From the NCBI RefSeq assembly GCF_001548235.1, contig NZ_AP014938.1, positions 496,001 to 560,000 on the forward strand: a stretch of DNA of 64,000 bases. The letters are read 5' to 3'. Source of the stretch: Rothia mucilaginosa. Its GTDB lineage: Bacteria; Actinomycetota; Actinomycetes; Actinomycetales; Micrococcaceae. The translations under genes and the position numbers were made by a program. Shown piece after piece: positions 17,840 to 26,460 of this stretch. How positions within the stretch are numbered: the first letter of the stretch is position 1; every line of letters starts with the position of its first letter. The notes below the pieces were generated by a model that searched no databases, was not told where the DNA came from, and saw nothing but the letters and a program-made list of their open reading frames with translations.

Positions 17840-18700
17840 ATGAAGGGAATTATTCTTGCCGGCGGTACCGGAAGCCGTTTGCACCCTATCACTCAGGGCA
17901 TTAGCAAGCAGCTCACTCCGGTCTATGACAAGCCGATGATTTACTACCCGCTGTCCACTCTCATGCTGGCGGGTATCCGCGATATTTTGATTATTACCAC
18001 TCCTGCCGACCAGGAGCAGTTCCAGCGACTGCTCGGTGACGGCTCCCGTTTCGGTATTAATCTCGAATACAAGGTGCAGCCCTCCCCGGATGGTCTGGCA
18101 CAGGCATTTATTCTGGGCGCCGACTTTATTGGCAACGACCCCGTAGCACTCGTGCTCGGTGACAATATCTTCTACGGCCCCGGTCTGGGCACTCAGCTTG
18201 CCACCTACGAGCAGAAGGACGGCGCAACCGTCTTCGCTTACCGGGTTGCTGACCCTCGCGCCTACGGTGTGGTGGAGTTCGACGAGGACTTCAACGCGCT
18301 GTCCATTGAGGAGAAGCCTGAAAACCCCAAGAGCGACTACGCTATTCCGGGTCTGTACTTCTACGACTCGAAGGTTGTCGAGTATGCACGCCAGATTAAG
18401 CCTTCACCGCGCGGTGAGTTGGAAATCACTGACCTCAACCGCGTCTACCTGGAACAGGGTAAACTGAAGGTTGAGGTTCTGCCTCGCGGTACCGCGTGGC
18501 TCGACACCGGAACCTTTGATTCACTCGCTGATGCCACTAACTTCATCCGCACTGTTCAGAGCCGTCAGGGCCTGTCAGTTGGTTGCCCGGAGGAAATTGC
18601 GTGGCGCCACGGTTGGCTCTCCGATGAGCAGTTGCGCGACATCGCTACCCCCCTCGTTAAGAGCGGTTACGGTAGCTACCTGCTCGGATTGCTCCGCTAA
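17840..18700 (+). CDS. rmlA: Glucose-1-phosphate thymidylyltransferase
   Basis: A 286-residue nucleotidyltransferase. The N-terminal [17 protein letters not shown] is the nucleotide-binding GGxGxRL motif; [25 protein letters not shown] and [16 protein letters not shown] match RmlA throughout. It activates glucose-1-phosphate with dTTP, the first step to dTDP-L-rhamnose. It is divergent from rmlB-rmlCD, completing the pathway in about 3.4 kb. A modest AGAAG lies before the ATG. The tyrosine kinase gene follows 96 bases later on the same strand without an obvious terminator. Confidence 0.96.
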   Translation: MKGIILAGGTGSRLHPITQGISKQLTPVYDKPMIYYPLSTLMLAGIRDILIITTPADQEQFQRLLGDGSRFGINLEYKVQPSPDGLAQAFILGADFIGNDPVALVLGDNIFYGPGLGTQLATYEQKDGATVFAYRVADPRAYGVVEFDEDFNALSIEEKPENPKSDYAIPGLYFYDSKVVEYARQIKPSPRGELEITDLNRVYLEQGKLKVEVLPRGTAWLDTGTFDSLADATNFIRTVQSRQGLSVGCPEEIAWRHGWLSDEQLRDIATPLVKSGYGSYLLGLLR

Positions 18701-18796
18701 TAAACACCGGGGGATCTTCGTATCCCTTCACCGCCTGCAACAACACTCCACGTTGCAGGTACACTAACTCAAACTTTCTGGAGTATTCTCACTACC

Positions 18797-20269
18797 ATGA
18801 CCATTTTGGAATTTTTCCGCACTACGAGGGCTAACCTCTGGCTGCTGATCATTGGCATCGTTGTCGGTGCCGCAGCGGGCTTCGGCTATGCCTCTCTCCA
18901 GCCGAAGGTCTACGCTGCTTCGTCCTCGGGCTACGTGACCGTGGGCGAGTCCGGTACGGTGGATGTTCTCTCGGGTTCTTCGGCTGCTAAGGAGCGTGCT
19001 CGCTCCTACGCTGCTATCGTCTCCTCTGAGGCCGTGGCACAGAAGATTAAGCAGAACAACCCCGAGCTGTCCCTGAGCACCGGTCAAATTCGCGCGAGCC
19101 TCACCGCAACCGCTGGTGACAACGCTGCACTGATTACCGTGAGCGCGCAGGCTTCTTCCCCGAAGAACGCACAGTTGCTCGCTAACGGTGCGTTGCAGGC
19201 TACCGCCGACTACATCAAGGAAATTGAGCAGAACCCCGGTAACGCTCAGGCACTGGTGAACGGCGAAAACACCGCCGCATCCCCGACCACCAACAACACC
19301 GTTCGCGTGATTCCGCTGAACAACGCAAGCGTGAACCCCCCGCTGGTAGCTCCGAATTACCAGCAGAACGTGCTCATCGGTGCTGTTGCTGGCCTTGGTC
19401 TGGTGTACCTGGCGATCTTCCTGCGCCGCGCACTGGATCAGCGCATCCGCACTCGTGACGACGCTACCAAGGCAACCGGCGCGAGCATCCTGGGCGTTCT
19501 GCCCGTCAGTGACGACCTGAACGAAGAAAACATCGTTAACGGCAACACCGACGACCACATCGCGCAGGAATCCATTCGTCAGTTGCGCACCAACCTGCGC
19601 TTCGTGAACGTTGACACTCCCCCGCGTTCGTTCATCGTCACCTCCGCAGTGCCCGGTGAAGGTAAGTCGACCGTGTCGCTGTCGCTGGCTCGCGCAATGG
19701 CTGATGCAGGTTCGCCCGTCATCCTCATTGACGCCGACCTCCGCCGCCCGACCGTGGCTAAAAAGCTGAAACTCGACGCTAAGGTCGGTCTGACCCAGGT
19801 TCTGGCTGGCCAGGTCGAGATTGCTAACGCTGTGCACCAGCTGGGCGATTCGAACCTCTTCGTCCTGCCTGCAGGCCGTATCCCCCCGAACCCCTCCGAG
19901 CTTCTGGGCTCCGATAAGATGCGTCAGCTGATTAACGAGCTCTCCGAAGAGTTCATCGTGGTCGTCGACGTTCCGCCGCTGCTGCCCGTGACCGACGCTT
20001 CGCTGCTCTCACACTCCGTGGATGGCGTGATTCTCGTTGGTTCTATCGGCCGAAGCCACCGTGAACAGATGACTGAGGCTGCAAGCATCCTGAAGAAGGT
20101 CAACGCGAAACTCCTCGGTATGGTTCTGAACCGTGCACCCCGTAAGGGTCTGGGTAACTCCTACTACGGCTTCGGTTACGCAAGCGCCTACGTTGGTTAT
20201 GCAACCTACTACGGTTACAGCAAGGACGGCGATAAGAAGTCGTCGAAGAAGTCCTCAACCAAGAAGTAA
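18797..20269 (+). CDS. Wzz-linked bacterial tyrosine kinase (BY-kinase)
   Basis: A 490-residue autokinase joining both halves of the system in one chain. Residues ~1-215 form a Wzz-type domain between two membrane helices (about 14-34 and 191-209). The cytoplasmic kinase follows, with Walker A at 283-292 (SAVPGEGKST, K290), Walker A' at 308-318 (VILIDADLRRP) and Walker B in FIVVVDVPPLL. The tail has a tyrosine cluster (NSYYGFGYASAYVGYATYY) before a lysine/serine end, the expected autophosphorylation site. It probably regulates polymer length and export, opposed by the phosphatase encoded at 36157-37287. It follows rmlA and is closed by a strong hairpin. Confidence 0.93.
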   Translation: MTILEFFRTTRANLWLLIIGIVVGAAAGFGYASLQPKVYAASSSGYVTVGESGTVDVLSGSSAAKERARSYAAIVSSEAVAQKIKQNNPELSLSTGQIRASLTATAGDNAALITVSAQASSPKNAQLLANGALQATADYIKEIEQNPGNAQALVNGENTAASPTTNNTVRVIPLNNASVNPPLVAPNYQQNVLIGAVAGLGLVYLAIFLRRALDQRIRTRDDATKATGASILGVLPVSDDLNEENIVNGNTDDHIAQESIRQLRTNLRFVNVDTPPRSFIVTSAVPGEGKSTVSLSLARAMADAGSPVILIDADLRRPTVAKKLKLDAKVGLTQVLAGQVEIANAVHQLGDSNLFVLPAGRIPPNPSELLGSDKMRQLINELSEEFIVVVDVPPLLPVTDASLLSHSVDGVILVGSIGRSHREQMTEAASILKKVNAKLLGMVLNRAPRKGLGNSYYGFGYASAYVGYATYYGYSKDGDKKSSKKSSTKK

Positions 20270-20305
20270 TAACGTAATAAGCGCCCTAAACTATAGGGAG
20301 CGACT

Positions 20306-20345
20306 TAGGGCGGGATGGGCAGTATTTTCTGCCCGTCCCGCCTTA
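20306..20345 (+). terminator. Terminator after the tyrosine kinase gene
   Basis: A 17-bp stem (20306-20322 with 20329-20345, G-T pairs included) and 6-base loop begins 37 bases after the stop. TATACT immediately follows and may be the -10 of the next unit. Confidence 0.85.
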
Positions 20346-20381
20346 TACTTATCTGGTATACATGTGCACCGAAAGGCTATT

Positions 20382-21239
20382 GTGACCACTCACTCACCCA
20401 ATACCCCGGAGCCGCAGACTACTCCGCTCGCGGCACGGATTCGGCTTGCGCACGCCTACTTCCAGCGGATTGCCGACATGCACTCCATCGATATTCTGCA
20501 TGTCAAAGGCTACGCTTTCTCCCAGGAAATTTATCGCAAGGGCAGGTACAGCTCCGACGCTGACCTACTCGTCCGTCCCTCTCACGTGGACCGCTTTGTA
20601 GAGATCCTTCTGGCAGATGGATGGCGTATCCAAGCCCACTTCGAAACAGGTTCCGTGTTCGAGCACGCGATGACGCTCTACCACGCTTCATGGGGCCTGA
20701 CCGATATTCATCGTTTCTTCCCCGGTCTGGGACGCCACGGCGACTACGAGAAGGCTTTCGACCGTATCTGGGCGGCGCGCAAGACCCGTATGATTGCTCA
20801 CCGTCCCTGCACTGTCCCCAGTGACCTGGATGCGCGTCTTCTCGTAGTGCTTCACCGCGCTCGCGCTGCCTCCCGTTACAGCGCAGATATTAACTACCTG
20901 GTCTCCCTGCTCTCGTACAGCGATTGGCAGCGCCTGCGAGCCCGTGCGGAGGAGCTTGACTCCTCCTTGGCATATAGCGCGGCTATGGGCGGTCTGGAGC
21001 AGTACCGTGACGACCGCGACTACCTGCTGTGGCTGTCGGTCTCACAGGACGTCCCCCACTATATTCAGTGGATTGGGCGCCTGCAGTCGGCGACCACCCT
21101 GCACGATAAGCTACGCACTCTCAAGAACATTTTCCTCGTGAATAAGGACCACTTGGCGATGCAGCTGGGACGTACCCCCACCAAGGCAGAGATACGTGCC
21201 AAGTTCTTTGAGCGTTTCGGAATCAAGGTGAAAAAATGA
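20382..21239 (+). CDS. Nucleotidyltransferase family protein (NTP_transf_5-like)
   Basis: A 285-residue protein from GTG 20382, chosen because GAAAGG at 20371-20376 precedes it. The longer upstream frame overlaps the kinase gene and the terminator. The segment LHVKGYAFSQEIYRKGRYSS.DADLLV resembles the catalytic loop of the NTP_transf_5 family (polymerase-beta-like nucleotidyltransferases), where a strand, a GR.S.D.D motif and a third acidic residue bind metal-NTP. The substrate is unknown. Its stop overlaps the start of a PqqD-like gene by four bases, implying functional coupling. In other bacteria this family sits beside peptide-modifying genes and in exopolysaccharide loci, but no precursor peptide or radical-SAM gene is seen here. 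Confidence 0.75.
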   Translation: MTTHSPNTPEPQTTPLAARIRLAHAYFQRIADMHSIDILHVKGYAFSQEIYRKGRYSSDADLLVRPSHVDRFVEILLADGWRIQAHFETGSVFEHAMTLYHASWGLTDIHRFFPGLGRHGDYEKAFDRIWAARKTRMIAHRPCTVPSDLDARLLVVLHRARAASRYSADINYLVSLLSYSDWQRLRARAEELDSSLAYSAAMGGLEQYRDDRDYLLWLSVSQDVPHYIQWIGRLQSATTLHDKLRTLKNIFLVNKDHLAMQLGRTPTKAEIRAKFFERFGIKVKK

Positions 21240-21544
21240 GCAATCCGGTAGATTCCCGTCAGACCGTCTACGGTATCCCCGAGAACATCGCGTACGTTCA
21301 TTCTGAAGAGTTCGCTAAGTACTCCCCCACGGCAACGTATCTTGCGAATCTTGCCAACGGTGAGCTATCTGTTCTTCAGGATTCAGCCTCCATTATTTGG
21401 AGTATTTTTGAAGACCCGATGTCTCTACAGGACGCTATCGACCTGCTCTGCGATATGTATGAACAGCCCATAGAAACTATGGGGCCGCAGATCGAGGGTT
21501 TTATTCCCGAGCTACTCTCCAAGGGGCTCCTAGAAGCCCGCTAA
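21236..21544 (+). CDS. PqqD-like small protein
   Basis: A 102-residue protein with the winged-helix-like PqqD fold pattern: ANGELSVLQDSASIIWSIFE (the conserved LN.TA..IW..l-type motif, residues ~36-55) followed by a helix with LCDMYEQP and a C-terminal helix ending in GFIPELLSKGLL. PqqD proteins bind a substrate peptide and present it to a modifying enzyme. Here the only coupled partner is the nucleotidyltransferase whose stop codon overlaps this start. What it presents, if anything, is unknown. The pair is a two-gene unit between two strong hairpins. Confidence 0.75.
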   Translation: MSNPVDSRQTVYGIPENIAYVHSEEFAKYSPTATYLANLANGELSVLQDSASIIWSIFEDPMSLQDAIDLLCDMYEQPIETMGPQIEGFIPELLSKGLLEAR

Positions 21545-21561
21545 GGCTCTCAGAAGACACA

Positions 21562-21610
21562 AAGAAGGCGGGGCGGTAGAACTTATAAAGTTCTACCGCC
21601 CCGCCTTCTT
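21562..21610. terminator. Bidirectional terminator between convergent units
   Basis: Perfect 23-base arms (21562-21584, 21588-21610) with a 3-base loop and AAGAA/TTCTT edges, between the PqqD-like gene (+) and a GT4 gene (-). Confidence 0.93.
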
Positions 21611-21631
21611 CTATGAGCCGTCTTAGCTCTT

Positions 21632-22879
21632 TTAGTCTTCGGGCAGAGCCTGCACGTACATCTTCAGACGGCTGATGAAACGAGCCTCCGAGAAACCGTC
21701 AACGTGCTCACGGATGTAGTCGGCATCCCAGTCATCCGGGTTGAAAGCCTTGAGGGCCTCCACCAGCTGCTCCACGGTCGGCTGGTTGATGAACATGCCG
21801 GTCTTGCCTTCCTGAATAGTATCCAGGAAGCCGCCCGCACGGTAGGCAATCACAGCCTTGCCGCTAGCGCCCGCCTCCAGCGGAGTAATACCGAAGTCCT
21901 CATAAGAGATAGCCAGCAGCGCCAAGCAGTGACGGTACGCGTAACGAAGCTGCGCATCCGAGACACCCGAAGCAATACGAACAGTCGGGCCAGCAAGAGC
22001 CTCCAGGCGTTCCTTCTCCGGGCCGCGACCAATCACCAGCAGCTTCTTACCCAACTCATTACACGCCTCAACAGCCTTATCAACATTCTTGTAGGGCAGC
22101 AGGCGAGAAACAATCAGGAAATAATCGTCCGATTCGGTGAACTCTTCCAGACCCGGAATAGGCTCAACCGGTGCGGTGGTATCTACCGAGTGCGGCGGGA
22201 AGAAAATCGGAACGTCCTTCTTGCCGTAGACATTCTCGATGCGCTTCTTAATCACGCTCGCATTCGCCACGTACACCGCCGAACGGTGAGCCGCCCAGTG
22301 ATCCCACATCATCAGTGCAGGACGCAGAGTCTTCAGTAGCAGCGGCACGGGGCCGGTGCTCTTCTCACCCAGGTACTGATCGCTCAGGTACAGCCAACGC
22401 GCCGGCGAATGGCAGTAAATGAACTTACGACCGGCGAAGTTGAAGCCGTGCGCCCAACCGGTCGTCGACACCACAGCACGCTCAGCCGGCACCTTCAAGA
22501 AAGAAGAAGCAAGGGGCAAAATCGGCAACGCCATACGGTGGTTACGACGCAGGTAACCAATCTTGTTCAGCGGGCTGGTAATGATCTTCGCGTCTTTGAA
22601 CTCAGGGAAGGTACCCTCCGGATCGTACAGAGTCGTGTAAATCGGTGCGTCCGGGAACGCACGGTGCATCGCCAGAACGACACGCTCCGCACCGCCGCGC
22701 TGAGTCAGATAGTCGTGGGCAATCGCAATCTCTTCAGTCGCCTCAGGCTTGATCAGCGGCACGTAACGGCGCGCCAGGCTGCCAAGCTTCTTGAGGCTCT
22801 TCGGGATATCAGCAAGCACCGCGTCAGGATTCTTCGGCCCGGTAAACGGAGCGGAGGTCAAGAGCTGAGTGAGTGACAT
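21632..22879 (-). CDS. Glycosyltransferase family 4
   Basis: A 415-residue GT-B glycosyltransferase. After a ~45-residue N-terminal extension comes AIAHDYLTQRGGAERVVLAM, the acceptor-side glycine loop of WbaZ-like family 4 enzymes. The donor half shows YFLIVSRLLPYKNVDKAVEA, VIGRGPEKERLEAL and the EX7E-type EDFGITPLEAGASGKAVIA. WbaZ-like members often transfer mannose, but the donor is not determinable here. It is the last gene of the long minus-strand glycan run, followed by a bidirectional terminator, and starts 12 bases after the preceding GT2 gene. Confidence 0.9.
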   Translation of the reverse strand: MSLTQLLTSAPFTGPKNPDAVLADIPKSLKKLGSLARRYVPLIKPEATEEIAIAHDYLTQRGGAERVVLAMHRAFPDAPIYTTLYDPEGTFPEFKDAKIITSPLNKIGYLRRNHRMALPILPLASSFLKVPAERAVVSTTGWAHGFNFAGRKFIYCHSPARWLYLSDQYLGEKSTGPVPLLLKTLRPALMMWDHWAAHRSAVYVANASVIKKRIENVYGKKDVPIFFPPHSVDTTAPVEPIPGLEEFTESDDYFLIVSRLLPYKNVDKAVEACNELGKKLLVIGRGPEKERLEALAGPTVRIASGVSDAQLRYAYRHCLALLAISYEDFGITPLEAGASGKAVIAYRAGGFLDTIQEGKTGMFINQPTVEQLVEALKAFNPDDWDADYIREHVDGFSEARFISRLKMYVQALPED

Positions 22880-22891
22880 TTCCTATTCCTC

Positions 22892-23839
22892 CTAGAAAAC
22901 TTTCTGAGCGCGCTCAGGGTAGTGAATACCGGCGTAGGATGCAGCCTCAACCTGCAGTGCCACGAGCTTCTCAGCTGCCTTAGCGGGCAACTTCAGCAGA
23001 ATCTTATCGCTCGCATCGCCGAGGGCCTTAATGGTCTTCTCGGTAGTGAAGCGAGCGAGGGTCTTGACCAGCAAACCCCACGCGCCCGTCGGATTCGGAG
23101 CGGGGTGTGCTTCCTCGCCATGCTTACGCACGAAGATGGTGCGGGCAGAGCCCGAGTGCAGGGCACGCAGGGCACGCACTGCAGTGGTGGTAGCCTCCGC
23201 ATAGTGCTTGACCTCAACTTCATCAGAGATGATGATGCGACCACCAGCGTCATGGACCATTTTGCCCATGTCCACGTCTTCCCACCCGTAGAGGCGGTAC
23301 GCAGGATCGTATCCGCCAGTACGGTCAAAGTACTCCGCAGAGATAGAAGAGTTACCATTCCAGTACAGCCAACGGCCTTCTTCAGCTACGCTGAGGGCGC
23401 CTTCTTTGAACCGGGCATCGCGGAAATTACCGTACACACGAGAATAGGGAGTGTCCGGGTACACGTTCTTCAAGGTGCCAATCACACCGTCGTAATCACG
23501 GTGCAGGCGAATCTGCGCCTCGACATAGTCAGTAGCAGGCTCAAGATCGTCATCGCAACGGATAAGAATATCCGCATCAGCGGCACGGTGGCCAGCGTTC
23601 AGCGCTGCCACGCGACCGCGGTTCTCCTCGAAAACGATCTTGGTCAGGTTCAGCTTGCCTTCTGCAATGTAGCGGTCAAGCACAGCTTCGCTGTTATCAA
23701 TATCGCCGTCGAGGACCACGATAACCTGGAAGTCCTTCTCGGTCTGGGCAGCAAGCGCATCCAGCGGGTAGTGCAGAATATCTGCACCACCGCGAGAGGG
23801 GATGATAACCGCAGCCTTGTAGCGGTGGGTAGTCGTCAT
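22892..23839 (-). CDS. Glycosyltransferase family 2
   Basis: A 315-residue GT-A enzyme with AVIIPSRGGADILHYPLDAL, a metal-binding RCDDDLEP around residue 110, and GNSSISAEYFDRTGGYDPAY.LYGWEDVDMG in the acceptor region. The last is the conserved GWEDxDL-like motif of galactosyltransferase-type family 2 proteins. The C terminus is basic and amphipathic and may touch the membrane. GAAGGAAAA precedes the ATG on the minus strand, with CTCACTCAAA just before it. It lies between two GT4 genes in the minus-strand run. Confidence 0.88.
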   Translation of the reverse strand: MTTTHRYKAAVIIPSRGGADILHYPLDALAAQTEKDFQVIVVLDGDIDNSEAVLDRYIAEGKLNLTKIVFEENRGRVAALNAGHRAADADILIRCDDDLEPATDYVEAQIRLHRDYDGVIGTLKNVYPDTPYSRVYGNFRDARFKEGALSVAEEGRWLYWNGNSSISAEYFDRTGGYDPAYRLYGWEDVDMGKMVHDAGGRIIISDEVEVKHYAEATTTAVRALRALHSGSARTIFVRKHGEEAHPAPNPTGAWGLLVKTLARFTTEKTIKALGDASDKILLKLPAKAAEKLVALQVEAASYAGIHYPERAQKVF

Positions 23840-23903
23840 AATTTTCCTTCGGGTTTGAGTGAGAGAGTATCCGTTGGGAATGATCTATAGGTTTAGAAGC
23901 ACC

Positions 23904-24953
23904 TTAGCGGATAAAACGTTCCAGAATCTCACCAACACGGACCTTGCCTGCTTCAGGCGAATAGTTCTCCTGCCAACGCCAGAACAGCTCGGAGGTACGT
24001 TCTGCCAGCTCTTCACTCTCTTCACGGATTTCCTGGCCCAGCTTCTCAATCGCCTGAGCAAGTGCCTGAGGCTGATTCACAGGAACAATATAAGGGTAGG
24101 AGCCATTGCCGCCCACGACCTCCATCAAGGGTGCGGCGTCGCTGATAACGACAGGGATGCGCGCGCTCATCGCTTCAGCGACCACAAGGCCAAAGGACTC
24201 TTCAGCACCCGCCGAGGGGACAACCAGCATGTCAATGTTAGAGAACAGGCGGTCAGGAGTGGTCCAGCCCAGACGGGTGCTGAACGGTGCGACACGAGCC
24301 AGAGCAGTTTCGACTTCAGCACGGCCCTCCTCAGAAGCGAAGACAGGCTCACCGCCAATAATGAAGTCGTAGATGATTTCGTCCTTATTAAGGATGCTCA
24401 ACGCCTCACACAAAGCAGGAATACCCTTAGCGGGGGTTAGACGCCCCAGGAAGCCGACGCGGATTCGGCGCTCCCCCACACGGTGATCCAGCTCGGTAGA
24501 AACGCCACTGACCCAGTTTGCAAAAACCTCACTGCCAGGGCAGGCACGCGCCACATAGCGGCTTGGGACCAGAGTAACCAAAGCATTACGCCGGGCGAAA
24601 GGTACCAGCTTAGCGTTGATACCGGTAGCAAACTGGTGCAGATGCACGATGCGGTTCTTACGACCACCAGTAGCGGTCGCAGGGACCAGCCCATTACACC
24701 AGAGCAGAACATCCTTATTGTGGGCGTGCCAAGCGCGCAGGGCAAGCATGTACTGTGCACGGTTCTTTGCCGGCAGAATAATACAGGCAAAGCCCTCGTC
24801 CGCTGCTGCCTCCATAAGTTGCTTCGGTTCGGAGGGGCCAACAATGGTGACCTTGTAGCCGAGGCTACGGGCTGCGCGGGCGATGTTCAGAAGCATAACC
24901 TCGCCGCCGCCAATATCACCGTTATTAGTAGCGATGTACAGTTCTTTCTTCAA
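23904..24953 (-). CDS. Glycosyltransferase family 4 (TTG start)
   Basis: A 349-residue GT-B enzyme: N-terminal YIATNNGDIGGGEVMLLNIA acceptor loop, FLGRLTPAKGIPALCEAL donor-domain opening, and SAGAEESFGLVVAEAMSARI as the EX7E phosphate-binding motif. The predicted start is TTG at 24953, supported by TAGGAG eight bases upstream on the minus strand; no ATG is available at the right place. The 175-base gap to the upstream polymerase-like gene has no obvious terminator. Donor and acceptor are unknown. Confidence 0.87.
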   Translation of the reverse strand: MKKELYIATNNGDIGGGEVMLLNIARAARSLGYKVTIVGPSEPKQLMEAAADEGFACIILPAKNRAQYMLALRAWHAHNKDVLLWCNGLVPATATGGRKNRIVHLHQFATGINAKLVPFARRNALVTLVPSRYVARACPGSEVFANWVSGVSTELDHRVGERRIRVGFLGRLTPAKGIPALCEALSILNKDEIIYDFIIGGEPVFASEEGRAEVETALARVAPFSTRLGWTTPDRLFSNIDMLVVPSAGAEESFGLVVAEAMSARIPVVISDAAPLMEVVGGNGSYPYIVPVNQPQALAQAIEKLGQEIREESEELAERTSELFWRWQENYSPEAGKVRVGEILERFIR

Positions 24954-25128
24954 CGTTCTACTCCTAGAGCAAATGACGAGGGGAATAGTTCTTCTAGGGA
25001 ATCATTAGTACTCCCCAGATACGCCAAAACAAGGCGCTCCAATAAGCGTTTCAACAAATATGTAGCACGCTATGCTGGAGACTTAGAGAAACTACCTGCC
25101 GAGGCAGACGACACAATATGAATATCCT

Positions 25129-26460
25129 CTACGCCTTATGGATGTTCTGGGTCGCTAGCACGTGGTTATCGGCTTCTTCAGCATCACGAATCTCAATTCG
25201 CTCGTCGAAGCCTTCGATACTTGCCTCATCGTGGCCAGTGCCCAAACGCTGTTCGCGTTCAATCAACAACACACGCAGAGCCAAACCACAGGTGACGGCC
25301 CACGGCCAGGTGTAGAACACCTCACCCAGACGAGAAGCACAAATCATGATGGCAACACCAGCGCCCTGTACAACATAGAACTTTGTAGGTAGTGTCTTCT
25401 GGCCGCTAAACACATTCACGATAAAGAGCAGCGTGATGGTGACAACCAGAATCATCCACGGCCAGCCGCCCTCAACCAGAGCAGACCAGTACGAGTTATG
25501 GAAAAACCAGGTCTTCGAACCAGTATGGGCTAGATAAACGTATGCCTCACCCAAACCCTGACCGAAGAAGCCAGAAGCCTGAACCTTAATCTCAGATGCC
25601 TGGTCAATCAGCGAACGAAGCGCATCCGTACCGGTACGATCTGCGAAGACACCGGACTGTGCGTAGTCACTGGTCAAAATATCAATCAGCCAGTACAGGG
25701 CCACACCCAAGGCGATGCGACCGAAAGTCTTCAGACGGTTCGCGATGACAATCCAAATCAGGCCTGCAACATACGCCGCAATAGAGGTACGAGAACCCGT
25801 AGCCCATAGCAGACCGGAGAAAACAACAATGGCGCCGATAACTTCAAACTTGTTACGGGCAAAGCTCAGAATCAACAGACCAAACAGACAGTACACCAGA
25901 CCCGAGAAGTTTTTGTCATTCAACCAACCGGTCAAATAACCGTAGTAACCAGTTACCGGCGCAAACCCAGCAAAATAAGCCACTGCGTTAAACATAATCG
26001 CTAGTGAGTAGCCCAAAATAATGGACCGGATATGCAAGCGTCCGGCAGCAATAGCCCAAACCAGCACTGTTGCTGCCACCAGACGAAGTAAGCGTCGTGT
26101 CCAATCCGATGCATCCTCTGAATGCACACCGTTGATTGAAACGATTGCCAGGTAACCCATCGCAACGAACATGATGGCGCGCAAACCGGAAAAATGGCTG
26201 ACGTCAAAGGTCGGCTTACGGGTCAGACCGTACGCTGCCAAAACAAGAATGACCACCTGGTTAAAGGGCAAACCAACACCCGGTACCGCCTCACCAAAAA
26301 GCAAGAGGAATGCCATGATGAACTCAGGCATACGAATCTGGCTGGTCTGATGGCGGACGTAATTGCTACCGCGAGACACAGTTTCAGAGAAACGCGAGAC
26401 CTCTGGCTTCTCGGAAGGTTCGTTCAGATGCGCGTAAACCTGCGAAGTCTGGCTCATCAT
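25129..26460 (-). CDS. Second Wzy/O-antigen-ligase-like membrane protein
   Basis: A 443-residue polytopic protein with about ten to twelve hydrophobic helices. A periplasm-side loop (SGFFGQGLGEAYVYLAHTG..TWFFHNSY) carries the G-x-G and H-N-S-x residues typical of the O-antigen ligase/polymerase superfamily. N- and C-terminal tails are hydrophilic. Its start overlaps the stop of the upstream GT4 gene by four bases. With the related protein at 3373-4728 the window has two candidates for polymerase and ligase roles, or two separate glycans. Confidence 0.82.
   Translation of the reverse strand: MMSQTSQVYAHLNEPSEKPEVSRFSETVSRGSNYVRHQTSQIRMPEFIMAFLLLFGEAVPGVGLPFNQVVILVLAAYGLTRKPTFDVSHFSGLRAIMFVAMGYLAIVSINGVHSEDASDWTRRLLRLVAATVLVWAIAAGRLHIRSIILGYSLAIMFNAVAYFAGFAPVTGYYGYLTGWLNDKNFSGLVYCLFGLLILSFARNKFEVIGAIVVFSGLLWATGSRTSIAAYVAGLIWIVIANRLKTFGRIALGVALYWLIDILTSDYAQSGVFADRTGTDALRSLIDQASEIKVQASGFFGQGLGEAYVYLAHTGSKTWFFHNSYWSALVEGGWPWMILVVTITLLFIVNVFSGQKTLPTKFYVVQGAGVAIMICASRLGEVFYTWPWAVTCGLALRVLLIEREQRLGTGHDEASIEGFDERIEIRDAEEADNHVLATQNIHKA

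Noticed and set aside
20133-20381. N-terminal extension of the nucleotidyltransferase frame
   Set aside because: It would overlap the kinase gene in another frame and run through its terminator; GTG 20382 has a good ribosome binding site.
20382-21544. Lasso-peptide or PQQ biosynthesis cluster
   Set aside because: No precursor peptide, lasso cyclase or protease, PqqA or radical-SAM PqqE is visible within several kilobases; only the PqqD-like and nucleotidyltransferase genes are present.
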